Source: DASRHT01 sp035293765 (lineage in GTDB: Bacteria; Chloroflexota; Ktedonobacteria; Ktedonobacterales; Ktedonobacteraceae). Taken from it: a stretch of DNA of 64,000 nt. Each line of letters begins with the position of its first letter. Position 1 is the first letter of the stretch. Positions 16,262 to 25,278 of this stretch are shown one piece after another. The DNA lies in NCBI GenBank assembly GCA_035293765.1, contig DATGMF010000074.1, positions 1-64,000 of the forward strand, read 5' to 3'. A program made the position numbers and the translations under genes. The notes under the pieces are model-generated. The model ran no database searches. It saw only the letters and a program-made list of their open reading frames with translations, and was not told the DNA's origin.

Positions 16262-18640
16262 CTATAATGCAATCTGTAGTGCTGCCATATTTTGCAGCTT
16301 GACGATTGCTTCGCCACTCCTCAAACAGGCGAGGCGAGCACGTTGATTTGCCGATGCGCCGATGAATGTTGAAACAGCTTCTTGCCCTGTTCTCGTTTTG
16401 ATCCTTGTAATAATGGAGGCTGAAGCATGATTGGTGATCTCGTTAGCCAGCAGCTCTGGATGATCAGCGATCAATAGCATCGCTACTCCCTTTTGCACAT
16501 TGGCTTGAATGAGTGAGGCCAGTGCAGTTTGCCAGCTTGACGTATTGCGAAAGAGTACGTGAGCATCTTCCACTGCTACTATCCCGCGTAGAGAGGATGT
16601 CACTGCTGGCAGCGCTGCCAGAGCCAGTGAATACCACACCCAGAGACTGCCATAGAGCAGCATATTGGTCAGATCACTGCCAGGCCAGCTCATATCAATA
16701 ACCATCGGTTTTAAACCATCCTGCGGTTGCGCCAGGCTCGTTTTTGGGAAAAACTGCGTAGCTGTAAGATCCAGATCCTGCAATGGCAGTGCGCAGCCTG
16801 TGCGTAGCGCCTGTGCCAGTTGTGGCGGGAGCGTAGCGTGCTGGGCAGCCGCCTCTATCTGAGTCGATAGCAAGCTCAGGTTCAGGCGAGGGCAAGCTTC
16901 CTGGTTTAACCATGCTTCCCGTTGATAGGTTTCGTACAGCGTTTTGCGCAGAAGAGGTAGGGTGGCATTTTCAAGAGTGCCAACAGCGAGAAAGACATGG
17001 AGCAAAGCATCTAAAAATGGCTTCAGGGCTACCCCTGGAGGTGGCAGGAAGGGATGAAAAGGCAAAGGCGTTGGCGTTGCGACATTATCGAGCAGCATAT
17101 AGTGGCTGGAGAGACGCTGCGCCAGGCCCTGGCCTGAAGTCATAGCTCTACGCAAGAGTATCCAGGGCATATCTGCGTACGCCAGCAGCAATTGCCGCAA
17201 TACTGTTTCACGGTCTGCGCTTGCATCTCCTAAAATGAGTAAAAGCGCGGACTGCTCGCTTAGCGGCAAAGAAAGACGCATGGTGGTCGGGACCCCCCGA
17301 TCCATTACCAGACCGAGCACGCTGCGCTCATCAAATTCCCCCGGCGCCGTCGCTGGCAGCGTAAATGGCTCGTCGCGTACATCTATACCGGCTAAGCCGC
17401 CCTTATGTGGGGCAACAGGCAGTCGAAAAGCGCCCGCGATCTCTGATACGGTAGCAAGCTGGCGCAGGCGAATAATTCTGCGGTCTCGCTGGATCAGCGG
17501 CGAGATCCCCCAACGGGCAAATTCTAACCACTGCAAGTTAAAACGTGCCCACTGGAACTCCTCGGGAGATGCAGCCTCCACGCGCGTCCAACGACTTGGA
17601 TAGGTGCTACCCGCATTCGCCATAACTTCCGATCCCAGTGCTTCGATAATATCATCTTGAGCGATGGGGTTGCCCACCACCTGCAACCGCGCCAGAAAAA
17701 GGCTACGATGCTCCCGTACCAGCTCATCATACACCTTGCGCCCCAGTTCTGCCCGTGTCTGCTTGTACGTCTCGATACTGTCACCCCGCAGTTCGCGCCA
17801 CTGCTGGATTAAGCGGTTATGCGTTACTGCCGCAGGCTCCTCGTAAGGAGCGCGTTTGTACCAGCCTGCCAGCTCATGCAGAATCACAACTTCTTGATCG
17901 GTCAGGCGTTGCGGGCGTATCGTGACGGCCACTATTGTAATTTGTTGTTGCCGCGCTATTGTCTCAAAAAGGCGGGCCATTGCCGAATAGTCAAGTGCAG
18001 CAACAAAGGGGTGAGGGATGTAATCCCGTGCATGTAAAACATTGCCAACATCACGTATTGTCGGCCAATCTTCATATTTACGTAGCTCGACAATACTATT
18101 CGGGCCTGCAAGCTGCTCAAAAGGCAGAGGGCAGAACCATTCCTCAAAGCTATGCGACTGTCCCGCAATCGCCGCATGCGAGGGCATCACCGGCACAAGA
18201 GGATAAGAAAAAGGCGACTCGCGCGGGAAGAGTGCGCTAAACTTATCCCACAGGCCCAGTGCAAGCTGCTGCGAGCTGGTTGGGTCTGGATGAAACGTCT
18301 TGCCCAGGAAAACAACGCCAACACGCGTGGGACCATGCATTTGCGGCCACGATATCAGGCGCATTTCAAACGTGGCAAGGTGGTCCCGCGACTGAGCCAG
18401 ATCGTAGAGAAAACGGATCTGCCTTTGCAAGAACTGCTGAAGGCGGTTTGATGACGCTATATCAAAGTTCCCTCCCCATTCACTGACCTGCGCCGGAATA
18501 AAAGGTACTTCTGCAGCCCAGATCGTATGATAGCCAAATACCGGATCGGCGATGAGCCCCTCCATGGGAGCCATCTGCGCCCGGTCAACAATGGCAACCA
18601 TACGTTTTGATGTATACAGGTACGGTTGTGGTAGCTGCAT
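16262..18640 (-). CDS. Degenerate HerA/VirB4-like ATPase
   Basis: 792 residues from the ATG at 18640, which lies 16 nt after the upstream stop and has an AAAGGTG-type RBS; a longer frame starts at 18700 inside the neighbour. The N-terminal half is a unique domain of mixed alpha/beta type. The C-terminal half has the layout of HerA/VirB4/FtsK-type pumping ATPases: a P-loop position (LLLILGDASADRETVLRQLL) that lacks the GK(S/T) of Walker A, a Walker B-like GIVAVEDAHVLF in which D is followed by AH, and an asparagine/serine-rich sensor region near HASASIITRI. It is therefore probably a non-hydrolysing relative acting as a scaffold or lock. That is inferred from the missing lysine. Confidence 0.55.
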   Translation of the reverse strand: MQLPQPYLYTSKRMVAIVDRAQMAPMEGLIADPVFGYHTIWAAEVPFIPAQVSEWGGNFDIASSNRLQQFLQRQIRFLYDLAQSRDHLATFEMRLISWPQMHGPTRVGVVFLGKTFHPDPTSSQQLALGLWDKFSALFPRESPFSYPLVPVMPSHAAIAGQSHSFEEWFCPLPFEQLAGPNSIVELRKYEDWPTIRDVGNVLHARDYIPHPFVAALDYSAMARLFETIARQQQITIVAVTIRPQRLTDQEVVILHELAGWYKRAPYEEPAAVTHNRLIQQWRELRGDSIETYKQTRAELGRKVYDELVREHRSLFLARLQVVGNPIAQDDIIEALGSEVMANAGSTYPSRWTRVEAASPEEFQWARFNLQWLEFARWGISPLIQRDRRIIRLRQLATVSEIAGAFRLPVAPHKGGLAGIDVRDEPFTLPATAPGEFDERSVLGLVMDRGVPTTMRLSLPLSEQSALLLILGDASADRETVLRQLLLAYADMPWILLRRAMTSGQGLAQRLSSHYMLLDNVATPTPLPFHPFLPPPGVALKPFLDALLHVFLAVGTLENATLPLLRKTLYETYQREAWLNQEACPRLNLSLLSTQIEAAAQHATLPPQLAQALRTGCALPLQDLDLTATQFFPKTSLAQPQDGLKPMVIDMSWPGSDLTNMLLYGSLWVWYSLALAALPAVTSSLRGIVAVEDAHVLFRNTSSWQTALASLIQANVQKGVAMLLIADHPELLANEITNHASASIITRIKTRTGQEAVSTFIGASANQRARLACLRSGEAIVKLQNMAALQIAL

Positions 18641-18656
18641 ATCAGGCACCTTTCCC

Positions 18657-20060
18657 TTAGAATGGAGGCAGACTCTGCAAGACCTCTTGAGCAACTTCAA
18701 GCAACCTGCGACCCGGATGCCATTCCATCAGGCAATTAGGCTCCATCGTGATGAAACCGCTACCCGAGGGCAATTTCACCTGGACGCGAGGCGGAGACGC
18801 TGGATAACCCGACGGACAATAAAAGATCATCGTGATATAGCCGCCACTGGAGCGTCGTTGAGAAACCTGAAGCACCCATTCGCGACCTCCCGCGATAGGC
18901 AAGCCCTGGCTGTCGTATTTGACTGTTCCTTTGTTGACTGCCACGATAAAGCCATTTTGCTCCAACGCGGCTATCTCTGAATTTTGACGTCCGGGATCGA
19001 CCGGACTTTCCTCCCCTTCATCCGATGATGGTGGCGCCGGAGGTATTGGCGCTTGGGATAACGGACTTGTATTCCCCGCAGAGGAAAGATAGCCTGTAAT
19101 TTGCTCACCTTGAGGCCGCGAACTGGCAGGTGGCTGATTGAGGTACCCACTGACCGAGGGCGGTTGAATTGGTAGCGGTCCGGTTGGATCTTGCATGGTG
19201 ATGTTGATGCCTGGATTTAGTCCGGCATGAACCATCAGGCCACGCAGTTCCGCATCGTGCTCTATCAGGGCTTTGCCGATAGGACTGTTCTGCAACGCCA
19301 GGATAGAAGGAGCGATATTCAGAATATCCCCTTGTTCTGCATGCGACTGGGCAACGATGCGATCACGTTTGGCATTTTCCTCTGCCTCGACTAATTCGCG
19401 CCGCGCACGCTCAACCAGTTGGTACATATGCAACGTGGTGCGGTCGTTGACGGTGCTTGGCTTAAATTCTGTAATGAAGACATCTTCTACCCGGATGCCC
19501 AGCCGCTGCTCAGCATTATCTCTGGCGTGGCGTGAATTGCCTTGCAGGCGGTTCTGGATCAGGGTGCGCAGTTCAGTGGCCCATTGACCGTATTGATCGT
19601 ATGGCAATTGCCCGATGAGCTCCACCACCATATTCTGAATCGATGCCAGGAAAACGGAGAGGGGATCGCGATATTGAATAAAGTTCTCGATATCAACAAT
19701 TTTGACCGAAAGCTCAAGGTCTGCTGTCACATCGCAGGCCATCTCTACCATACTCTTTCCAGGCAGATCTTTTAGCCCCGAAGGTCCCTTAACCCGGCCT
19801 TTGATCGGAATATGGATGAGTTCGACACGCGTATTAATCTTCTGCGCTTTCCATTTTTTCAGAAAGCCGTTCCACCAGCTATGAGGACCTTCTCCGAATT
19901 GCTCAACCAGTCGCCCATCACAATAGATCAACCACTTTTGACCGGCTGGCACTTGAATGCGATGCCAGCCGATAAAGTTGGGCATAAGATCTTTCTCTCC
20001 GAGAATAAACAGCCTTTGTTCAGGACTAATCTCTGCAATATTTCTTTTATCAGCAGCCAT
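18657..20060 (-). CDS. SPFH/band 7 protein with C-terminal E2-like (ubiquitin-conjugating-fold) domain
   Basis: 467 residues. Residues ~20-245 match the SPFH/band 7 layout: VPAGQKWLIYCDGRLVEQF, a beta-rich body, then EQRLGIRVEDVFITEFKP and a charged helix (RARRELVEAEENAKRD). A Pro/Ser/Gln-rich linker (~285-365) follows. The last ~100 residues look like an RWD/UBC fold: WVLQV strands, YITMIFYCPSGYPASPP (YP at 419-420, PP at 423-424), then N-C-L with Cys443 and MEWHP, and a closing helix. In E2 enzymes the order is YPxxPP, a catalytic Cys followed by Leu, and W-(S)-P, so Cys443 is at the right place, although the gap to Trp is shorter. No E1, ubiquitin-like or JAB protein is seen nearby. Activity is not established. 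ATG with RBS AAAGGGTGG. Confidence 0.6.
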   Translation of the reverse strand: MAADKRNIAEISPEQRLFILGEKDLMPNFIGWHRIQVPAGQKWLIYCDGRLVEQFGEGPHSWWNGFLKKWKAQKINTRVELIHIPIKGRVKGPSGLKDLPGKSMVEMACDVTADLELSVKIVDIENFIQYRDPLSVFLASIQNMVVELIGQLPYDQYGQWATELRTLIQNRLQGNSRHARDNAEQRLGIRVEDVFITEFKPSTVNDRTTLHMYQLVERARRELVEAEENAKRDRIVAQSHAEQGDILNIAPSILALQNSPIGKALIEHDAELRGLMVHAGLNPGINITMQDPTGPLPIQPPSVSGYLNQPPASSRPQGEQITGYLSSAGNTSPLSQAPIPPAPPSSDEGEESPVDPGRQNSEIAALEQNGFIVAVNKGTVKYDSQGLPIAGGREWVLQVSQRRSSGGYITMIFYCPSGYPASPPRVQVKLPSGSGFITMEPNCLMEWHPGRRLLEVAQEVLQSLPPF

Positions 20061-20075
20061 AAGAAACCACCCTTT

Positions 20076-21593
20076 CTATTGCAATACGGCAGCACGCTGT
20101 AAGTGGCCCGGTAATTCCTTCCCATCAACCGTGAGTTGTACCTGTATCAGCCCATTTTGATCCTGGAGCATCCTGATCGTTGCTCGCGCTCCGGTGGACG
20201 TGTTGGGAGGCAGCGTCAGGGCAATCTCACCGAGATAGTCAGCCGGGTCCAGGCGCGTGCCGGCTCCTTTATAGATGGAGATCGGGGGAAATTCTGTGGC
20301 GGCCCCGACGATCCGAACTGTGTACGGCTGACTCCAGGTATCTAAAGGGTCACCCGTTTGTAGCATCACCAGCTTAGTAAAGTCGTCGCCACGTTGATTA
20401 AGCACAGCAATACCAACTGGATAGCTCACACAATCAATAATCAAGCCGGCGGACATCGTTTGCAAACCGGCTAGCTCTGGCTTTTGTCGAGATTTCGCCT
20501 CAGCCTGTTCAAGGTTATACGCTGCGTAAGCGGCTCCTAGCGCGACGCTCAGGTCAAGATCAAGGATCTGCTCTGGCGGGCGTCCAAAAAGATCGGCCAG
20601 CATGGTCTGGATCGCGGGGATGCGCGAAGAACCGCCGCATAGCAAGACGCGACTGATATCGGCTGGCGTCTTTTTTGCCTGTTCAAGCGCCATTTCGACC
20701 GCTGTCTGTAATTGATAGTTGAAGAGATCAATGATATCCTCAAATTGTTCGCGCGTGATGGTTAACGCTACTGGTTGCCCTGCGCTCGAAACCAGAGATA
20801 CGGCCGTCGTAAAACTTTCGCTGAGTCGGCATTTGGCGGCCTCAGCCTCGCTGATGAGGCGCTCTAATGAGAGACTATCTTGAGGATAAGGAGTTTTGGT
20901 CTGCGAGGCGTAGCGTAATGCCAGAAAATCCGCCAGGGCCTTCGTAAAATTGATCCCGCCCAGTTCCTCGATTCCTTGCGTAGCCAGCACACGCGACTCT
21001 TTCTCTTCAAGCTGTAGAATGGTCGCATCAAAGGTGCCGCCACCAAGATCAAAGACCAGCACGGTGCCGGGAGTAGCCTGTTTATCGATGCTGTAAACCA
21101 GAGCTGCGGCGCTTGGTTCGTTCATCATCCGCAGCACGCGCAATCCCGCCAGTTCGGCAGCAGCTTTTGTTGCGCTGCGTTCGCGGTCTCCAAAATGCGC
21201 AGGCACAGTGATGACGGCATCCTGTACTTTGAAGCCGAGATGGGTGCTGGCATCGCGCGCCAGCTTGGCAAGAACGGCGGCAGAGACTTCGGCTGGAGAT
21301 GTACGATGACCATTCGAGATCAGCCCGCCAACGGGTGGGTTGCCTATCATGCGCTTGACTGCCCGGATAAGGGCTGCCGCCTGGCGATCTCGCTCCGGCC
21401 CCTGCGCACGTTGCACCAGATCTAATGCCGGTTGACCAACGAGAAATGCATCATTATGCCATATTACTATTGATGGGGTCGTTAAGGTGCCTTCCGCATT
21501 AGGAATAGCTCTGGCCCGTCCCTCTTCATCAAAGATAGCAATAGCAGAGAATGTTGTTCCTAAATCAATTCCTACAGCTTGTGCTGCTTGCAT
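20076..21593 (-). CDS. Hsp70/DnaK-family chaperone, short form
   Basis: 505 residues from the ATG at 21593, directly behind AAAGGAGG. The complete Hsp70 nucleotide-binding domain is present: phosphate 1 GIDLGTTFS near the N-terminus, connect-1/phosphate 2 VLVFDLGGGTFDATI, and adenosine VLLCGGSSRIPAI. After about residue 370 a reduced substrate-binding beta domain follows (SAGLIIDCVSYPVGIAV), and the helical lid found in DnaK (~600-640 residues) is missing. As a chaperone it would bind and release partners using ATP. In this operon it sits between the caspase-like gene and the SPFH/E2-like gene, with two proteins carrying degenerate J-domains at the operon end, so a specialised role is likely. 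Confidence 0.9.
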   Translation of the reverse strand: MQAAQAVGIDLGTTFSAIAIFDEEGRARAIPNAEGTLTTPSIVIWHNDAFLVGQPALDLVQRAQGPERDRQAAALIRAVKRMIGNPPVGGLISNGHRTSPAEVSAAVLAKLARDASTHLGFKVQDAVITVPAHFGDRERSATKAAAELAGLRVLRMMNEPSAAALVYSIDKQATPGTVLVFDLGGGTFDATILQLEEKESRVLATQGIEELGGINFTKALADFLALRYASQTKTPYPQDSLSLERLISEAEAAKCRLSESFTTAVSLVSSAGQPVALTITREQFEDIIDLFNYQLQTAVEMALEQAKKTPADISRVLLCGGSSRIPAIQTMLADLFGRPPEQILDLDLSVALGAAYAAYNLEQAEAKSRQKPELAGLQTMSAGLIIDCVSYPVGIAVLNQRGDDFTKLVMLQTGDPLDTWSQPYTVRIVGAATEFPPISIYKGAGTRLDPADYLGEIALTLPPNTSTGARATIRMLQDQNGLIQVQLTVDGKELPGHLQRAAVLQ

Positions 21594-21663
21594 AATGCCT
21601 CCTTTTACCACGTACATACAAAGTCTCAACAACAATAGGCATGGTTTGTGATAAGCTCTCAGT

Positions 21664-22953
21664 TTATGAAGAGGGCTGCATCAACATAAGTACCACCATC
21701 GCTCCTAGTACCACCAGTTCGCATATAAGGGCTATCCAGAATACCCAGATTATGGCTGCAAGATAGCTAAGAGGTCCTTGAAGCCATGATCCGGTTCCCC
21801 AGCGAAAGTACTGATACGCAAAGCCTGCTAACAGGACCGTCTGACAGATCAACAGGATAGCGCCAAAGACTCGATGGAGGATGAAACCTGCAAACGGAAT
21901 GAGCATGGCGAGTAAAAAAACGACAACCAGTGAGAACATGCGTATTGGTTCAACGAGCCAGTTTACCAGTCCGCATAACCCTATTGTCCCTACAATCGCG
22001 CTCACCACAGGTAGCAGGCGTTTCCAGCGCTCTTGCGGCGATACAGCCGATCTTTTTTTCTTGTCCTTGCTGAGGTCTTCTGTTGGTAGCTTGATGCGCC
22101 CATCGATCCTGGTAAGCCTTGCCATCACGCGCGGCAGCACCTCCGGCGACTTGCTAGTGCCGGGGACACGCGGCTCTCCGGTTGACAATATGACCGGGCG
22201 ACCGCCTAAAACAACGGAGCGCGGCCCCTGCCAATCGTAATCTTCGGCAAAACGCCGGCTCAAGTAGGTCGCCAGCCCCGAGAGATCGACAATGCCCTGC
22301 TCATCTCTGGCCTCGCCATCCCGCAGCCCCCGCAGCAATTCATTGGTATACACCCCATGACCAACATCAGGATCTTCGCGCGCTTTCTGGTCAGCGCTGC
22401 ACGCCGCGAAAATAGCAATGGTCTTCTTATCGCCACCCTTGATCATCTCAATGGCTCGCCTCGCCAGTTGAGCGGGCGATTCATGATCTACACGCGCGAA
22501 ATCCATGATACTGCCGCTAAAGCAGGCATCGATAATAGCAATCGCGCAATCGGCGCTGGTCCCTTGTACCAGGCGGTAGATATCATTAAGGCGAATGCCC
22601 CCTTTATTAGGGTTTTTAGGGTCTACATCACAACAACCAAGAATAATATTATCGCCTTCAATCGGGTCCACCATGCCATGACCGGCGAAATAGAAGAAAG
22701 CAATGGTATGCTGCTCCAGCCCTTTGCCAGCAGAAAAAACTTCGTTGAAACTGCGCCAGACGTTTTCGTGGGTCGCAGCTTCATTGACGAGTAGACGCAG
22801 GTCGTCCTTTGCTATATGCAGCGTATTTGAGCGATGGAGCGTTGTTGCCATTTCCTCAGCATCTGCACGGGCAAACTGCAACGGGTTTTCGCGATAGCGG
22901 ATATCCTGGTATTTGTTGATGCCAACGATGACACCGCGTAACGATGTGCTCAT
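21664..22953 (-). CDS. Membrane-anchored caspase-like protease (peptidase C14 family)
   Basis: 429 residues from the ATG at 22953, with AGAAGGGAA upstream. The caspase p20 fold is clear: GVIVGINKYQ at the N-terminus, catalytic His92 in FYFAGHGMVD and catalytic Cys144 in IIDACFSGSIMD. Substrate specificity is unknown; many bacterial members are metacaspase/orthocaspase-like and prefer basic residues. After ~300 residues a linker rich in Lys leads to about four membrane helices, so the protease domain would face the cytoplasm on a membrane anchor. It is followed after 70 nt by the Hsp70 gene. A 430-nt AT-rich gap precedes it and holds a candidate promoter, so the distal part of the operon may have its own control. 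Confidence 0.9.
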   Translation of the reverse strand: MSTSLRGVIVGINKYQDIRYRENPLQFARADAEEMATTLHRSNTLHIAKDDLRLLVNEAATHENVWRSFNEVFSAGKGLEQHTIAFFYFAGHGMVDPIEGDNIILGCCDVDPKNPNKGGIRLNDIYRLVQGTSADCAIAIIDACFSGSIMDFARVDHESPAQLARRAIEMIKGGDKKTIAIFAACSADQKAREDPDVGHGVYTNELLRGLRDGEARDEQGIVDLSGLATYLSRRFAEDYDWQGPRSVVLGGRPVILSTGEPRVPGTSKSPEVLPRVMARLTRIDGRIKLPTEDLSKDKKKRSAVSPQERWKRLLPVVSAIVGTIGLCGLVNWLVEPIRMFSLVVVFLLAMLIPFAGFILHRVFGAILLICQTVLLAGFAYQYFRWGTGSWLQGPLSYLAAIIWVFWIALICELVVLGAMVVLMLMQPSS

Positions 22954-23383
22954 ATATTCCCTTCTCTCATAATGACAAAGATTTATAAATCCATTACTAT
23001 GGCTGACGAGACCAACAGACACTTTTATCACTAATAGGAAAAATGGTCATAATAGGTAAAATGAGCTATAAATTAGAATGATAGTAAAAATGGATTTTTT
23101 AGTAATAGATACCAGAAAAGTGTCGTTTTCGCCAATAAACGTCTTTATAAAGATGACGGTTATTGGCCTATCGCATAAAAATTTTCGCGGCGATCTCAAA
23201 TCATAGTCATGCTACAGCAAGAGAGCTATTAGACTCCAGAATTATAGCATTGAAACAATAGACAAAAGAACCGCAAAATGGACAATTACCGGACAAAAAT
23301 AGCCATTTGCCATTCAGGTGGCAAATCCGTCATTGCCTGATCAGAGGATCGGCAAGCGCGTTCTTCTTTTGCCTCGATCACCT
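22954..23383 (-). promoter_or_regulatory. AT-rich gap with candidate promoter for the caspase-Hsp70 sub-operon
   Basis: This 430-nt stretch is much richer in AT than its flanks and holds no convincing gene. On the minus strand an extended -10 element TGCTATAAT lies at 23241-23249; no clear -35 accompanies it. Transcription would start near 23233, leaving a long 5' leader of about 280 nt before the ATG at 22953. Confidence 0.35.
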
Positions 23384-25213
23384 TCACGATAATCTGCGAT
23401 CTGCTATGACGTATGCTTTGATAAAATTCAGCATGTAGATAGCGGCTGCGCTGGCTGCATACGCATGATATGAATCATCCTTATCACTATCTGCGTAATC
23501 GGAGACCCCTTTGACCAGTAACGCGTGCAAATCATGAAAATCTGCTACTGTGCGATAAAACGCTGCACCTTCCATATCAATCGCTACGGTTCCACGAACG
23601 GGGATGCGTATCTGATCAAACGGATCGTCCGCTCGTACGGTGTTGCCTGATGCCAGGGGGGCGATATGCAATGCTGGTGCAGGCGGGTCTTTGAAAGGAA
23701 AGCTTTCCGGGCCATAGTGCAGTTGAGAGATAGCGAGCCTGTCTCTGAGCGTTCTATCTGGAGTAAGGTAGGATGGCGATCCCCGTTGCAAGTCTTGAAC
23801 GATGCGTTTCCAATCGGGGGCAAATTGCGCTAATTCTCCTGCTGGAATAGACTCCACATGCGCATCTTTTGTCTCTAGCAGTCTACAGAGGAGCCAGTCC
23901 CGCTGCTGGCGACGCGAGTATGGCCGCGTCATCCCCGCCAGCTCCTGTTCCCATGTGCGAAACATGCGTGCGAAGTGCAGCACATCAGGATGGGGATGAT
24001 AGGGATTGGTATCATAGAGGTGTTCGCGTTGACCATCATCGCTAAAGATGACTTTGCCGGCGTCATAGAAAAACGCACGCTCGGCAACAACGATATCTCC
24101 CAGTTTCACTTTACGTTTATCGCCGGCGCAGATACCTACCATAGCGGCGAAGCGTGGCTGGAACTCCTCAAGCACCGATTTCAAGTGAATTCCGGTCTCT
24201 AAAGATCCGTAATCTGGCGGCCAGGAGACGCACAGTGTCAGCGGCTCCCCTTTGCGGTTAGCAATGGTGGTGTAACGATGTTCGCGCCCGCTACGGGGAC
24301 TGATTGCCGGTTGAAAAGTCACTCCACAGGCTCTGGCAGTCTCATTAAGAAACGCTTCAGTCTCTTCGGGCAGAGCGCAAACAACGCATACATCATAGCG
24401 CAACGCTGCTTTGTTTGTGACAATAGCTGGAGTTGCTACCTTCGTCTGCGCTGGTCCCGCCGCTGATAGCTGAGGGGAAGTGCTATCAAAAAAGGATGGA
24501 GCCGCGCTCAACTCCCAGCGTATAGGGCAGGATGACACCTTGCATTGCCTGGACTTCCACCCGCCAAGTCTTCTTGTGGCGATAATCACTTCATAGCGAA
24601 TAATACCTTCAACAGCAGGGGTACCGGAAGGAACCTGTAATATGAAGAGGGCATGCTTTGTTTCGGGGACAACTCCCCGCTTGCCATCGCCGGTATATAC
24701 CCAGTAGAATTTGCTCTCCCCATCTCCTAAGGCATGGATGACGGGTTGAATGTTATCGAAGTAAATTTCTCCCTCTGGCTCCTGATTGGCCGTCACCTCT
24801 TTAAACTTCATCTGGGGAGAACAGGTATATCTTCTAGCGCCCTCTATCTGCGTGATACTATGTTTTGGCAGCAGATCGCGCGCAATGGCGTCTTGATTTG
24901 CGAGTTCAACCAGCAATGTCACTTCTTGATAATATTTATTGCCAGCAGTGAGATGCAGTGTGAAGGGTATATGAACAAGGTAGAAATTGTACGCCAATCC
25001 GTTTGTTGCTGGCGTAGCCTGAGGCGTAATAGCCGCCGATGGAAGAGAGAAGATACGACACCCTCTGGGATTCAGCGTGATTTTCCCTTCCAGCTCTATC
25101 TCCTCCAGGAGCGGGCCGCGTACAGAACCGTCATAGCTGAGCACGTCTAATTCGACGGTCGTTTCCGCTTTTGCAAGGGGTTCATTGTTAAGCACTAACT
25201 TGACTGTATGCAT
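23384..25213 (-). CDS. Nucleoside-phosphorylase/nucleosidase-fold protein with N-terminal beta domain
   Basis: 609 residues. Residues ~1-260 form a beta-rich domain of unknown family. After a Ser/Ala/Thr linker, residues ~275-600 are a PNP_UDP/MTAN-type domain: VCVVCALPEETEAFL, the phosphate-site region GICAGDK, the purine/ribose motif AIDMEGAAFY with the Met-Glu pair, and the catalytic-Asp motif GVSDYAD. Enzymes of this fold cleave N-glycosidic bonds of nucleosides or nucleotides. Members of the superfamily act as ATP-cleaving effectors in bacterial antiphage defence, so a signal-triggered nucleosidase is an attractive inference. Its substrate is not readable from sequence. A paralog fused to WD40 repeats is encoded at 40777. 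The start has GGGAG eight nt upstream. Confidence 0.8.
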   Translation of the reverse strand: MHTVKLVLNNEPLAKAETTVELDVLSYDGSVRGPLLEEIELEGKITLNPRGCRIFSLPSAAITPQATPATNGLAYNFYLVHIPFTLHLTAGNKYYQEVTLLVELANQDAIARDLLPKHSITQIEGARRYTCSPQMKFKEVTANQEPEGEIYFDNIQPVIHALGDGESKFYWVYTGDGKRGVVPETKHALFILQVPSGTPAVEGIIRYEVIIATRRLGGWKSRQCKVSSCPIRWELSAAPSFFDSTSPQLSAAGPAQTKVATPAIVTNKAALRYDVCVVCALPEETEAFLNETARACGVTFQPAISPRSGREHRYTTIANRKGEPLTLCVSWPPDYGSLETGIHLKSVLEEFQPRFAAMVGICAGDKRKVKLGDIVVAERAFFYDAGKVIFSDDGQREHLYDTNPYHPHPDVLHFARMFRTWEQELAGMTRPYSRRQQRDWLLCRLLETKDAHVESIPAGELAQFAPDWKRIVQDLQRGSPSYLTPDRTLRDRLAISQLHYGPESFPFKDPPAPALHIAPLASGNTVRADDPFDQIRIPVRGTVAIDMEGAAFYRTVADFHDLHALLVKGVSDYADSDKDDSYHAYAASAAAIYMLNFIKAYVIADRRLS

Positions 25214-25278
25214 CTATTTCACTCCCATCCTGCTTTTTAAGTTATCTAATAGACGTTCTCTGCCCACGATTATCAAAA

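Noticed and set aside
18152..18451. Plus-strand open frames opposite the HerA-like gene
   Set aside because: They are antisense shadows of a long well-supported gene without RBS.
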